Counted from the stretch's first letter, positions 51,446 through 61,266 are shown. The stretch: 64,000 bases of DNA from Sphingobium sp052327305 (GCF_052327305.1 NZ_CP182486.1:1860001-1924000), one strand, 5' to 3'. The notes: a model not told the origin generated them from the letters alone. A program made the numbers and translations.

Positions 51446-53011
51446 TCAGGCCGCGCGCTTGGCGGGGGTCGGCACGGGCGTCGGTACAGCGCGTTCGCTG
51501 GCCAGTGCGGCGCGTTCGCCTGCGGTCAGCGCCACGCGGGCCTGCTCGCCGTCGCGGCCTGCCTCGTGATACTCCGCGTCTTCGTTCACTGCCCAGATGT
51601 CGTAGATGCGGCTGCCGGCCTCGATGTTCCGCACGGTCAGCATCGCCGTCATCATGGCATGATCCTGATTATTGTAGCGATGCATGCCGTTGCGGCCCAC
51701 AAGGTGCAGGGTCGGGAAACGCTCTTCCAGCTCGGCCCGCATCTGTGCGACATGCGCCGCATAGGCATCGTCATAGACCGGATAGGCCTTCTCCTGACGG
51801 ACGACCGTGCCGCCGATCACCTGATCGGGCGTGACGAGGCCGATTTGCGCCAGTTCGCGCGTGGCGAGGGCCACCAGATCGTCGTCGGTCGCGCTCCACA
51901 GGCCGTCGCCCTCGAAGCAGAAATATTCAAGGCCCACGCAGGCGATTTCCGGGTCCGGCACCATTTCCGGCGACCAGCTGCGGAAGTTCTGTACCCGGCC
52001 CACCTTCACGCTCGAGTCGTGGATATAGATCCAGTTGTCCGGGAAGAGATCGTCCGAGCGGATCATCAGCGCCACGGTCAGGAAGTCGCGATATTTGAGC
52101 GCCAGCGCGTTGCCCAGCGTCTCGGGCACCGGGTGAAGCCGGCCGGCGAGTTCGCGCATCGGCGCGGAGCTGATGACGTGCGCGGCGTCGATCGTCGCCG
52201 TGCCGCCCTCGCTGGTGGTTGCGGCCACACGCCAGCGGCCCGTCACCTGATCGAGGCTGAGCTGCTTCAGCGCATGGCCCATCAGCACATTGTTCCCACC
52301 CGCGATCACATGGTCACGCGCGGCCTCCCACATCATGCCGGGGCCGAGGCGCGGATAGCGGAAATTCTCCAGCAGCGACTTCGCGCCCATGCCGTCATTG
52401 GGTGCCTTGTTGAGCTTCAGGCTCCGCTTGAGGCCGTCCATCACGGCGGCGCCCAGGCTCAGCCCCTTTATGCGCTGCGCGGCCCAGTCGGCGGACATGG
52501 TGTCGCACGGCATGCCCCACACCTTCTCGGTGTAGGTCTTGAAGAAGGTGCGGTAGAGCTTGCGGCCGAACTGATTCACCACCCAGTCCTCGAAGCTCCT
52601 GACCTCGCGGATCGGCATCAGCTTCGCCTTGGCGTAGCTTGCCATGCACAGCGCGGAGTTGACGAGGCCGAGATTGCGCAGCGCCTCGAAGGCGCGCAGC
52701 GGATAGGAATAGAAGCGGCCGCCATAGAAGATGCGGCTCATGCGCGGGCGGTCGATGAAGTCGTGCGGCAGGATTTCGTTCCAGAGCGCCACGACGTCCT
52801 GCGACTTGGAGAAGAAGCGGTGCCCGCCAATGTCGAAGCGGAAGCCCTCATGCTCCACCGTGCGGCTGATCCCGCCGACATAGTGCGGGTCCTTCTCGAT
52901 GACCGAGACGCTGTAGCCGGCCTTGGTCAGCAGATAGGCGGCGGTCAGTCCCGCCGGTCCAGCGCCGATGATCGCGACGTCCACCTTACTGTCGGCATTG
53001 TTAACAGGCAT
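51446..53011 (-). CDS. FAD-dependent oxidoreductase (UDP-galactopyranose mutase-like)
   Basis: 521-residue flavoprotein with the FAD Rossmann motif AIIGAGPAGLTAAYLL (GAGPAG at 16-21). GGISRTVEHEGFRFDIGGHRFFSK follows, a pattern shared by UDP-galactopyranose mutases and related amine-oxidase-fold enzymes. The GRNGMHRYNNQDHAMMTAM block lies near residue 450. The C-terminus is a Pro/Ala tail. Head of the three-gene cluster with GtrA and the GT-C-like gene; a TTAACCA-type motif lies 54 nt upstream. A sugar-ring isomerisation role is inferred, not shown. Confidence 0.85.
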   Translation of the reverse strand: MPVNNADSKVDVAIIGAGPAGLTAAYLLTKAGYSVSVIEKDPHYVGGISRTVEHEGFRFDIGGHRFFSKSQDVVALWNEILPHDFIDRPRMSRIFYGGRFYSYPLRAFEALRNLGLVNSALCMASYAKAKLMPIREVRSFEDWVVNQFGRKLYRTFFKTYTEKVWGMPCDTMSADWAAQRIKGLSLGAAVMDGLKRSLKLNKAPNDGMGAKSLLENFRYPRLGPGMMWEAARDHVIAGGNNVLMGHALKQLSLDQVTGRWRVAATTSEGGTATIDAAHVISSAPMRELAGRLHPVPETLGNALALKYRDFLTVALMIRSDDLFPDNWIYIHDSSVKVGRVQNFRSWSPEMVPDPEIACVGLEYFCFEGDGLWSATDDDLVALATRELAQIGLVTPDQVIGGTVVRQEKAYPVYDDAYAAHVAQMRAELEERFPTLHLVGRNGMHRYNNQDHAMMTAMLTVRNIEAGSRIYDIWAVNEDAEYHEAGRDGEQARVALTAGERAALASERAVPTPVPTPAKRAA

Positions 53012-53064
53012 GAGTCCCCCAGCGCTCCATGTCCCCGCAGAAGTGGAGAAGAAGGGCTAAGAAG

Positions 53065-53071
53065 TGGTTAA
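53065..53071 (-). promoter_or_regulatory. CtrA half-site-like TTAACCA upstream of the FAD gene
   Basis: Reads TTAACCA on the minus strand (ATTAACCACTTC), 54-60 nt before the start of the FAD-dependent oxidoreductase. Third such motif in the window placed 47-75 nt before a start codon. Confidence 0.3.
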
Positions 53072-53109
53072 TGGAGCGTTTGCGCCTCCTGCCACATACA
53101 CGCACAATA

Positions 53110-53132
53110 TTCTCTATTGCATACATAGAGAA
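53110..53132. promoter_or_regulatory. perfect 8-7-8 inverted repeat upstream of yezD
   Basis: TTCTCTAT (53110-53117), a 7-nt spacer TGCATAC, and ATAGAGAA (53125-53132): arms are perfect complements. It ends 5 bp upstream of a TTGAAC -35. Looks like a dimeric regulator operator; its regulator is not identified. Confidence 0.6.
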
Positions 53133-53137
53133 ATCCT

Positions 53138-53175
53138 TTGAACGAAATCTAATTGTCAACTAAAGAAGTTGATAA
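53138..53175 (+). promoter_or_regulatory. yezD promoter with an inverted repeat over the -10
   Basis: TTGAAC (53138-53143), 17 nt, TAAAGA (53161-53166). An inverted repeat runs 53153-53161 and 53167-53175 (core TCAACT and AGTTGA, nine pairs with one G-T) and overlaps the -10, so it could be a second operator or a 5'-end hairpin. Confidence 0.5.
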
Positions 53176-53206
53176 TAGACGATCGCCTCGCAAGGAGATA
53201 TGTTTC

Positions 53207-53374
53207 ATGGCCCTCACGACCGAGACCTCGCACTCCGGCCCGCGCCTGCATGGCGAGGCTCTCAAGGCCGTCGAGCGCGCGCTGGAGACATTGCGCTTCG
53301 GCTCGGTGCAGCTCGTTCTGCACGAGGGCCGGGTCGTCCAGATCGAAGTGACCGAGCGCCAGCGTTTCACCTGA
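53207..53374 (+). CDS. YezD-like (DUF2292) small protein
   Basis: 55-residue protein of the DUF2292/YezD family. The conserved core is LRFGSVQLVLHEGRVVQIEVTER. YezD-like genes often sit beside sulfur-starvation transport genes, but a biochemical role is not known to me. ATG 53207 has AAGGAG upstream with 9 nt spacing; an ATG at 53200 leads into a different frame and is rejected. It is followed after 149 nt by a TonB-dependent receptor on the same strand. Confidence 0.85.
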   Translation: MALTTETSHSGPRLHGEALKAVERALETLRFGSVQLVLHEGRVVQIEVTERQRFT

Positions 53375-53523
53375 GCGCCGCCGAATAATCCGCCGGGCAC
53401 GATGTCCTGCGGCCCCACCCCGCCGCGTGACCGGACCTGCCGGATCGCGGCGGCGGACAACCAATCAACAGATGTGCGCCACGGACCGGACTGCCGGATG
53501 TCGCGCTGAAAAGGGGTTGTCCA

Positions 53524-56031
<2,508 letters not shown>

Positions 56032-56088
56032 GCGCTAAGCCGGCCTACAGGTTCGTATATAGGCCGCCCAAGGAGCGAATGCTCGACC

Positions 56089-56109
56089 TTAGCCCTCTCC
56101 CGCTTTCGC
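56089..56109 (+). repeat. REP-like repeat, partial copy
   Basis: A 21-nt copy TTAGCCCTCTCCCGCTTTCGC identical to the start of the full hairpin copy 41 bp downstream, but lacking the closing arm. It follows the TonB receptor stop. Confidence 0.75.
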
Positions 56110-56129
56110 AGAGGAACCAAATGCGTAAT

Positions 56130-56159
56130 TTAGCCCTCTCCCGCTTTCGCGGGAGAGGG
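56130..56159 (+). repeat. REP-like palindrome, full copy
   Basis: CCCTCTCCCGC (56134-56144) and GCGGGAGAGGG (56149-56159) form an 11-bp perfect stem with a TTTC loop, followed by TTGGGTGAG. This type of CCCTCTCCCGC palindrome is commonly dispersed between genes in high-GC proteobacteria. The rest of 56032-56325 holds no gene that I can support. Confidence 0.8.
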
Positions 56160-56325
56160 TTGGGTGAGCGTCTTCTTGTCCAGAACGGCAGGGATCACAT
56201 CGCGACATCAGCTACTGGATTCCGTTCGTGGGAATGACCGGCATTATGTAGCTGTTACAGGAATGTCACCGGATGCGGTACCGTTGGCGGTTGCCGTGAT
56301 TAGCGCGGTGTCGGCGATGTCGGCG

Positions 56326-57219
56326 CTATGTGCTGGATGGCAGATTGGTGCAGGCGGTTTCTCTGACAAGGTTGTGGTTCACTCCGCCCATCCCATCTCG
56401 GACTGGAACGCCCGTAATCTCATAACAAAAGAAGGTTTTAAACGAAGCAGAGTAGATGGTAGTGTATTCGAGATAACCGATCAGGTAGCTAGGGTATTTT
56501 GCGCGTTTCCGGACTTTAAATTGGGTCAGTATTTTCTCAACGCTCGGAATGGCAATCTCCGCGAAGTTGTTCACCTTACTCAGCTTGAAGGTGAAAATAG
56601 GCGTTTCAACTTGAGTGTAAAATACCCGGAGATTGATCGCATTAGTTCGCCCATGATTGAGCACGGCAATTTCAATCATGGCGCCATCTTTGGCGTCAAG
56701 CGGCGTCGGCCATGCTGCCATGCGGACAATGGAGAGGATGGCCCGCTCGGACTGCACCATTGCATTTCGGGAATCGGTAGCGTCTCGCTCCGCCTTGTCG
56801 GCTTGGCGTCGAGCTATGACGTTAGCCTCTCGCGTTTCCGCAAAGGTCGCCCAAACCAAATAGACGCCAAAAGCACTCAGGATCATTCCGAAAACGGCGG
56901 AACCGCCCATGATATAGGTCCAGAGCGCGGAAGTTCGCTGCGCTACGAGATCATACTCTTCTCGCTCATATGCGCGTCTTTCGTGGCGTGCTTCATCAAG
57001 GCACTCCGTCTTCTTAGCGACCGTCATTTGGACGCAGGTATTGGCTACCTTCTCGTAGGTATAAGCGGAATATTCGCGAGCATGCTCATCGGCTTCCCGC
57101 TGGTATTTGGCACCTTCTGACTGACCCCACGATATGACGAGGGCCATCGCCAATGCGCAGGCTACCCCTCCGAGCGCTAATCCAGCCTTAGATTTTGCGC
57201 CCCAATCGCGCTTAGGCAT
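56326..57219 (-). CDS. two-helix membrane protein of unknown function
   Basis: 297 residues, family not recognised. Two hydrophobic helices are visible: SKAGLALGGVACALAMALVISWG (about 10-32) and SALWTYIMGGSAVFGMILSAFGVYLVWAT (about 97-125). A charged region separates them, rich in Glu/Arg (READEHAREYSAY... CLDEARHERRAYEREEYDL), likely helical. The C-terminal 150 residues look like a soluble beta-rich domain. Base use is visibly AT-richer than the flanking genes, suggesting an accessory origin. The start overlaps the small DUF6471-like frame by 43 nt. Confidence 0.72.
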   Translation of the reverse strand: MPKRDWGAKSKAGLALGGVACALAMALVISWGQSEGAKYQREADEHAREYSAYTYEKVANTCVQMTVAKKTECLDEARHERRAYEREEYDLVAQRTSALWTYIMGGSAVFGMILSAFGVYLVWATFAETREANVIARRQADKAERDATDSRNAMVQSERAILSIVRMAAWPTPLDAKDGAMIEIAVLNHGRTNAINLRVFYTQVETPIFTFKLSKVNNFAEIAIPSVEKILTQFKVRKRAKYPSYLIGYLEYTTIYSASFKTFFCYEITGVPVRDGMGGVNHNLVRETACTNLPSST

Positions 57220-57383
57220 CGCAGCAAGAACGCAGCCGTGAAGCCGCCGCGGCTAATCTTGTTGTTAAGATTTCGCTCGTTCTCGACGACCCCAATTGTC
57301 GCCAGCTTTTCGGCCAATTGCGCATAAGTCACCCCCCGGCATTTCAGCGCGCCTTTTAGCAGGTTCTTTGCGCGAGTCTCAAC
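57177..57383 (-). pseudogene. DUF6471-like remnant without a start codon
   Basis: Minus-strand frame translating as ETRAKNLLKGALKCRGVTYA, then QLAEKLATIGVVENERNLNN, then KISRGGFTAAFLLRCLSAIG and AQNLRLD. This matches the small DUF6471 family, helix-turn-helix-like proteins of about 70 residues. No ATG, GTG or TTG lies between the upstream in-frame stop (57384-57386) and the domain, so either the 5' end is lost or a rare CTG start is used. It overlaps the start of the 56326 gene. Function of the family is not known to me. Confidence 0.6.
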
Positions 57384-57419
57384 TCAGGCGACCTCTGCCG
57401 CCCGACCTATCCCCCCGCC

Positions 57420-57788
57420 TCAATAAGCCCGGCGGTTGAGTTCATGGCCCAGCGCAAGAGTGGCGAGGCCCAGCAGCGTGAAGACGATCTCGTCCGTGCC
57501 GTGCGGCATGGTGAGGGCGCCCGCCATTACGCCCAGCCCCAGCGACCCGACCGCCACCGGCAGCATCAGGCCGTGCCGCATCGCGCCGACGCCGAGCGCG
57601 ACGGCGCCCAGCAGGATCGCGACGGCTAGGCCCGCTTCGTGGATGATCGGCGCGGCAAAGAGCCCGGCCATGGAGGAGAACATGCCGACGAGCAGCGCCG
57701 TCGCCAGGCAGTGCACCGCGCACAGGCCGGAGAGGCCCATGGCAAAGCGGTCGAGGCGCCAGGCATGATGTGCGTGCAGAGTCGGCAT
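57420..57788 (-). CDS. MerC-domain membrane protein
   Basis: 122-residue membrane protein with the MerC-type CAVHCLATALL motif near residue 25 and about four helices. MerC proteins move mercuric ion inward in mer operons, but no merA, merP or merR is nearby, and similar proteins occur singly in many genomes. The ATG at 57788 is used; a GTG six bases upstream is possible. It is divergent from ctaA. Confidence 0.87.
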   Translation of the reverse strand: MPTLHAHHAWRLDRFAMGLSGLCAVHCLATALLVGMFSSMAGLFAAPIIHEAGLAVAILLGAVALGVGAMRHGLMLPVAVGSLGLGVMAGALTMPHGTDEIVFTLLGLATLALGHELNRRAY

Positions 57789-57898
57789 CGCCACGCAGAT
57801 AGGCGCATGACGACGAAGTTACAATATATCATCATGGATAATCGGGTGGGACCATCTGCCATCTTGCACCTGTCGATGGCCCGGCGCATGGAGCAGCC

Positions 57899-58969
57899 AT
57901 GTCTGGGACAGCAAATTCTCGCCTTTCGGGCTCGGCGCCAGTGAGCGCTGGCCATCGCCAGCCCCGGCCGCTCGCCATTGCCCGCTGGCTGCTCGCGGTC
58001 GCGGGGCTCATCCTGTTCATGGTGCTGGTCGGCGGCATCACCCGGCTCACTGAGTCGGGCCTTTCGATTACGGAGTGGAAGCCAGTGACTGGCGCGATCC
58101 CTCCGCTCACGCAGGCGGACTGGCAGGCCGAGTTCGCGCTTTACAAGCAGAGCTCGCAATATGCGCTGATGAACCAGGGCATGACGCTCGCCGCGTTCAA
58201 GCACATCTTCTTCTGGGAATATGCACACCGCCTGCTTGGTCGCCTCATTGGCCTGGCCTATGCGCTGCCGATGCTGTGGTTCTTTGCGCGGGGCGCTGTG
58301 CCGCGCGGCTATGGCCTTCGGCTGCTCGCGCTCTTGGTGCTCGGCGGGGCGCAGGGCGCGGTCGGCTGGTTCATGGTGAAGAGCGGCCTTACCGCGCGCG
58401 TGAATGTCGAGCCGGCGATGCTCGCCGCGCATCTCGGCATGGCGCTGCTGCTGCTGGGCGCCGTGGTGTGGACCGCGTGGGACATGCTGGTGCTGGCGCG
58501 CCGGCCGGATGCGCCGCGTGTCCGCCTGACGATTGGCGGTGGCGCCGTGCTCGCCATTCTTTTCCTGCAGCTTCTGCTGGGCGCACTCGTGGCCGGACTG
58601 CGCGCGGGCGCCGTCTCCAGCACATGGCCGCTGATGAACGATCATTTCGTGCCGCAGGGCATTGCCTGGTGGGGCAGCTTCTGGCTCACCATCACCAGCG
58701 ATCCGTTTCTGGTCCACTTCCTCCACCGCTGGTGGGCATGGGTGGCGCTCATCGCGCTGGTGCTGACGGCCAAGGCGCTGCGGCGGCAGGGCGCGCTGGC
58801 GCTCAGCTCCGTCCTGCTCGGCGTCGTGCTGTTCCAGATCATGCTCGGCATCGCCACGGTGGTGACGATGGTCGCGCTGCCCTTCGCCGCGCTTCACCAG
58901 CTTGTCGGCGCGCTGCTTTTCGCTGTCGCGGTGGCAGGCGCACACCGGCTCGCGCAGGCCTCCCGCTAG
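57899..58969 (+). CDS. ctaA: heme A synthase (COX15/CtaA)
   Basis: Converts heme O to heme A for cytochrome c oxidase. The 356-residue type-2 enzyme has eight membrane helices. Heme/substrate histidines are expected in FKHIFFWEYAHRLLGR, LAAHLGMALLLLG, HFLHRWWAWVALI and LHQLVGALLFAV, and GGITRLTESGLSITEWKPVTG is the usual first loop. GGAG lies about 5 nt before ATG 57899. It is divergent from the MerC-like gene. Confidence 0.95.
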   Translation: MSGTANSRLSGSAPVSAGHRQPRPLAIARWLLAVAGLILFMVLVGGITRLTESGLSITEWKPVTGAIPPLTQADWQAEFALYKQSSQYALMNQGMTLAAFKHIFFWEYAHRLLGRLIGLAYALPMLWFFARGAVPRGYGLRLLALLVLGGAQGAVGWFMVKSGLTARVNVEPAMLAAHLGMALLLLGAVVWTAWDMLVLARRPDAPRVRLTIGGGAVLAILFLQLLLGALVAGLRAGAVSSTWPLMNDHFVPQGIAWWGSFWLTITSDPFLVHFLHRWWAWVALIALVLTAKALRRQGALALSSVLLGVVLFQIMLGIATVVTMVALPFAALHQLVGALLFAVAVAGAHRLAQASR

Positions 58970-58972
58970 CAT

Positions 58973-58990
58973 CGGGTATTCAGATACCCG
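58973..58990 (+). other. short hairpin after ctaA
   Basis: CGGGTAT-TCAG-ATACCCG, a perfect 7-bp stem 3 nt after the ctaA stop. No T-run follows, so terminator function is doubtful. Confidence 0.35.
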
Positions 58991-59011
58991 TCAGCAATGG
59001 CGCGCTTTTGC

Positions 59012-59040
59012 TTGACTTGAGCGCTGCTCCGCGTCATTAG
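59012..59040 (+). promoter_or_regulatory. putative rplM-rpsI promoter
   Basis: TTGACT (59012-59017), a 17-nt spacer and CATTAG (59035-59040). It would give a leader of about 85 nt before rplM. The -35 is good, the -10 weak. Confidence 0.4.
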
Positions 59041-59132
59041 CGCGCCACCAGCGGCGCCCGGATCGGGTGCCGTTTTGCTGTTCACGGGGCAGGCTCTTTC
59101 AAGGCCCGGCCCATCTACGGAGTCACAGGGCC

Positions 59133-59612
59133 ATGAAGGCGCTCATGAAGACGACCAAGTCGGCCAATGCCGCCACGGTCGAGAAGAAGTGGCTGCTGAT
59201 CGACGCGGAGGGCCTCGTCGTTGGCCGCGCTGCCTCGATCATCGCCAATATCCTGCGCGGCAAGCACAAGCCGAGCTACACCCCGCATGTCGATTGCGGT
59301 GACAATGTCATCGTCATCAATGCCGACAAGGTGAAGTTCACGGGCAAGAAGCTGACCGACAAGGTCTATTACAAGCACACCGGCTATGCCGGCGGCATCA
59401 AGGAAACGACGCCGCAGAAGATCCTCGAGGGTCGCTTCCCCGAGCGCGTGCTGGAGAAGGCCGTTGAGCGCATGATCCCGCGCGGCCCGCTTGGTCGCCA
59501 GCAGATGCGCAACCTGCGCGTTTTCTCCGGCGCTGAGCACACGCATGAAGCTCAGAACCCCGAAGTGCTCGACATCGCGTCGCGCAACCGCAAGAACAAG
59601 GTGGGTGCCTAA
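59133..59612 (+). CDS. rplM: 50S ribosomal protein L13
   Basis: 159-residue L13, an early-assembly large-subunit protein. The family core WLLIDAEGLVVGRAASIIAN, GDNVIVINADKVKFTGKK and MIPRGPLGRQQMRNLRVF is intact. ATG 59133 begins MKALMKTTKSANA; upstream frame continuation is rejected. The stop and the rpsI start share a base (TAATG), so L13 and S9 are translationally coupled as is universal. Confidence 0.97.
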   Translation: MKALMKTTKSANAATVEKKWLLIDAEGLVVGRAASIIANILRGKHKPSYTPHVDCGDNVIVINADKVKFTGKKLTDKVYYKHTGYAGGIKETTPQKILEGRFPERVLEKAVERMIPRGPLGRQQMRNLRVFSGAEHTHEAQNPEVLDIASRNRKNKVGA

Positions 59613-60136
59613 TGTCCGACACCGTCAATTCGCTTTCCGATCTTCAGGATCTCGGTGCCGCCACGGCTGCTCCCGCTGAGGGTGACGCCGCTGCGCCTGC
59701 CGCGCCGGTCGTCTCGAACGCGCCGCTGCGTAGCCAGGAGCTGGACAAGTTCGGCCGCTCCTACGCGACCGGCCGCCGCAAGGATGCCGTCGCTCGCGTG
59801 TGGGTGAAGCCCGGCACCGGCAAGATCACGGTCAACGGCCGCGATCAGGAGACCTATTTCGCGCGTCCCACGCTGCGTCTCGTCATCAACCAGCCCTTCA
59901 CCGTCACGGAGCGGACCGGCCAGTATGATGTCATCTGCACCGTCAAGGGCGGCGGCCTCTCGGGTCAGGCCGGCGCGGTCAAGCATGGCATTGCCCAGGC
60001 GCTGACCAAGTACGAGCCGGCGCTGCGTCCGGCCGTGAAGGCGGAAGGCTTCCTCACGCGCGATAGCCGCGCCGTCGAGCGTAAGAAGTACGGCAAGGCG
60101 AAGGCCCGCCGCAGCTTCCAGTTCTCGAAGCGCTAA
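59612..60136 (+). CDS. rpsI: 30S ribosomal protein S9
   Basis: 174-residue S9, whose C-terminal tail reaches the P-site tRNA. The conserved domain (YATGRRKDAVARVWVKPGTG to KKYGKAKARRSFQFSKR) occupies residues 50-174. The first 49 residues form an Ala/Pro-rich acidic extension, typical of sphingomonad and other alphaproteobacterial S9. A strong terminator follows 28 nt after the stop. Confidence 0.97.
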   Translation: MSDTVNSLSDLQDLGAATAAPAEGDAAAPAAPVVSNAPLRSQELDKFGRSYATGRRKDAVARVWVKPGTGKITVNGRDQETYFARPTLRLVINQPFTVTERTGQYDVICTVKGGGLSGQAGAVKHGIAQALTKYEPALRPAVKAEGFLTRDSRAVERKKYGKAKARRSFQFSKR

Positions 60137-60164
60137 TCGTTTCCAGAACACAGGTTTCAGGGGA

Positions 60165-60193
60165 GGGGCTGCTTCGGCGGCCCCTTTTCTTTT
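60165..60193 (+). terminator. intrinsic terminator of the rplM-rpsI operon
   Basis: GGGGCTGC-TTCG-GCGGCCCC forms an 8-bp stem (one G-U) with a stable UUCG loop, followed by TTTTCTTTT. Confidence 0.88.
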
Positions 60194-60289
60194 GGGGAAA
60201 ACCCATGTGCGGCCCCGCGCGACGCAACCGCGCTTTCCTGCGCGCACTCTCTTGCCCGCCACCACAGGCTGATGCTAACCGCTCATTCC

Positions 60290-60520
60290 ATGAATCCGCC
60301 ACCTGAAATCATCCGAGTCACGGCCCACCGCGTCGCCTGCGACGGCTCCGGCCATGGCATCCCCGCCGCGCTTGGCCATCCGCGCGTGTTCCTGGAGATC
60401 GACGAGCATGGCTATGTCGATTGCGGCTATTGCGATCGGCGCTTCGTGCTCGCGCATGGCCCCGCCGACACGCCGGATCTGGCAGCCAAGCCGGACATTT
60501 CCTCGGGCGCCAGCCTTTAA
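60290..60520 (+). CDS. zinc-finger protein (zf-CHCC, NDUFS6-like)
   Basis: 76-residue CHCC zinc-finger protein related to complex I accessory subunit NDUFS6. Ligands are Cys in VACDGSG, His in LGHPRVFLEI and the pair in DCGYCDRRF. ATG 60290 gives the family N-terminus MNPPPEIIRVT; an ATG at 60272 in frame, with AGG upstream, is also possible. The rest of the chain is short and acidic. A role in respiratory complex I is inferred from the family. Confidence 0.88.
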   Translation: MNPPPEIIRVTAHRVACDGSGHGIPAALGHPRVFLEIDEHGYVDCGYCDRRFVLAHGPADTPDLAAKPDISSGASL

Positions 60521-60527
60521 GAATTTG

Positions 60528-60558
60528 GGGAGTCAGGCGGCGAACGCCTGACGCTCCC
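60528..60558 (+). other. hairpin after the zinc-finger gene
   Basis: GGGAG plus TCAGGCG pair with CGCCTGA plus CTCCC around GCGAA, giving 12-13 bp with a one- to two-base bulge. No T-run follows. It begins 7 nt after the stop and could act as a factor-dependent end or RNA stabiliser. Confidence 0.45.
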
Positions 60559-60693
60559 TGCGACACCGCGCTACGACGGCCGCGCGGCGTATGTGCGCCG
60601 ATGCTTCGTCCGTCTCGCGCGGGCGCCCAACCACCCCGTCACTTCGCCTGTCCGTGCGGCTCCAAGCGCGGCGTCACCCTGTAGAACCCACCG

Positions 60694-61050
60694 TCACCCC
60701 GGACTTGATCCGGGGTCCCGCTTCTTGGCAAACAGGCGACGTTGCGCTTCGTTGATCGCGCCGTCATCCCAATCGACCTCACGCTTGGACAACGGGATAT
60801 GGGCGCGCCGGTACTCGTTGTCGTAAAACAGGGTGCCGTGAATGCCGAGTGCGTCGCGCTTCAGGATCGGGCGATTCCAGAGGGGCGTAAGGACGGCGAT
60901 CGCGGCTTCTTCGCCAAGCCGCTCGAAAAGGTCTTCGACCAGTTCGATGTCTCGCCCGTCCGGAAAGATCGCCGCGAACTCGTCCTCTGTCGCCTGAAAC
61001 ACGCTGAAGGTTGCGTTTACAGCGCCGTCGATGATCTGGACGTTCTTCAT
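60694..61050 (-). CDS. conserved hypothetical protein whose stop lies in a REP-like repeat
   Basis: 118 residues, family name not recognised; I believe homologues are widespread. The opening MKNVQIIDGAVNATFSVFQA and the motif EEFAAIFPDG-type DEFAAIFPDGRDIELVEDLFERLG are followed by RPILKRDALGIHGTLFYDNEYRRAHIP. The C-terminus KKRDPGSSPG is encoded by the palindromic repeat at 60697-60715, and the stop at 60694-60696 lies at its edge. This suggests that insertion of the repeat replaced or extended the original end. Confidence 0.77.
   Translation of the reverse strand: MKNVQIIDGAVNATFSVFQATEDEFAAIFPDGRDIELVEDLFERLGEEAAIAVLTPLWNRPILKRDALGIHGTLFYDNEYRRAHIPLSKREVDWDDGAINEAQRRLFAKKRDPGSSPG
60697..60715. 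repeat. REP-like palindrome
   Basis: CCCCGGA-CTTGA-TCCGGGG, a 7-bp perfect stem flanked by GTCA and TCCCG. The element CCCCGGACTTGATCCGGGG is a well-known kind of dispersed palindrome in sphingomonads, stated from memory. It overlaps the 3' end of the 60694 gene. Confidence 0.8.
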
Positions 61051-61137
61051 GATCAGTCTTTCGGAGTTTGACAGGATAATTAAAAATGATCCCGTTCCCA
61101 TTGACCCACGTAACAGCCGGTCCCTAGCTGTTGCTTT

Positions 61138-61266
61138 TTAGGTGGGCAGTTTCACTGGCGGCAACCCTTGCTGCGCGCGACACTCATTAAGAGCCGGCAA
61201 AATAATGTCGCGCAGGCGCTCCAACTCTTGTTCGAGCGCAAGTAATTTTAGTTCGGCTAACTCCAA
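61138..61266 (-). CDS. possible 42-residue ORF
   Basis: TTG start at 61266 preceded by AAAGGAG at 7 nt, reading MELAELKLLALEQELERLRD, then IILPALNECRAQQGLPPVKL and PT. The first 25 residues form a good amphipathic coiled-coil heptad pattern. The stop is 87 nt before the 61050 start, so both could be on one transcript. Only the ribosome site and composition support it; no family is known to me. Confidence 0.38.
   Translation of the reverse strand: MELAELKLLALEQELERLRDIILPALNECRAQQGLPPVKLPT

Noticed and set aside
53200..53388. An alternative ATG at 53200 in another frame inside yezD
   Set aside because: It is only two bases from the ribosome site, and the resulting protein is Arg/Pro/Gly-rich without family similarity.
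56130..56159. Treating the CCCTCTCCCGC hairpin as the TonB receptor terminator
   Set aside because: It is 100 nt after the stop, has no T-run and occurs with a partial direct copy, which fits a dispersed repeat better.
57626..58972. A 448-codon minus-strand frame opposite ctaA
   Set aside because: Antisense to a clear heme A synthase; composition (Arg/Gln/His/Glu-rich) is typical of an antisense frame.
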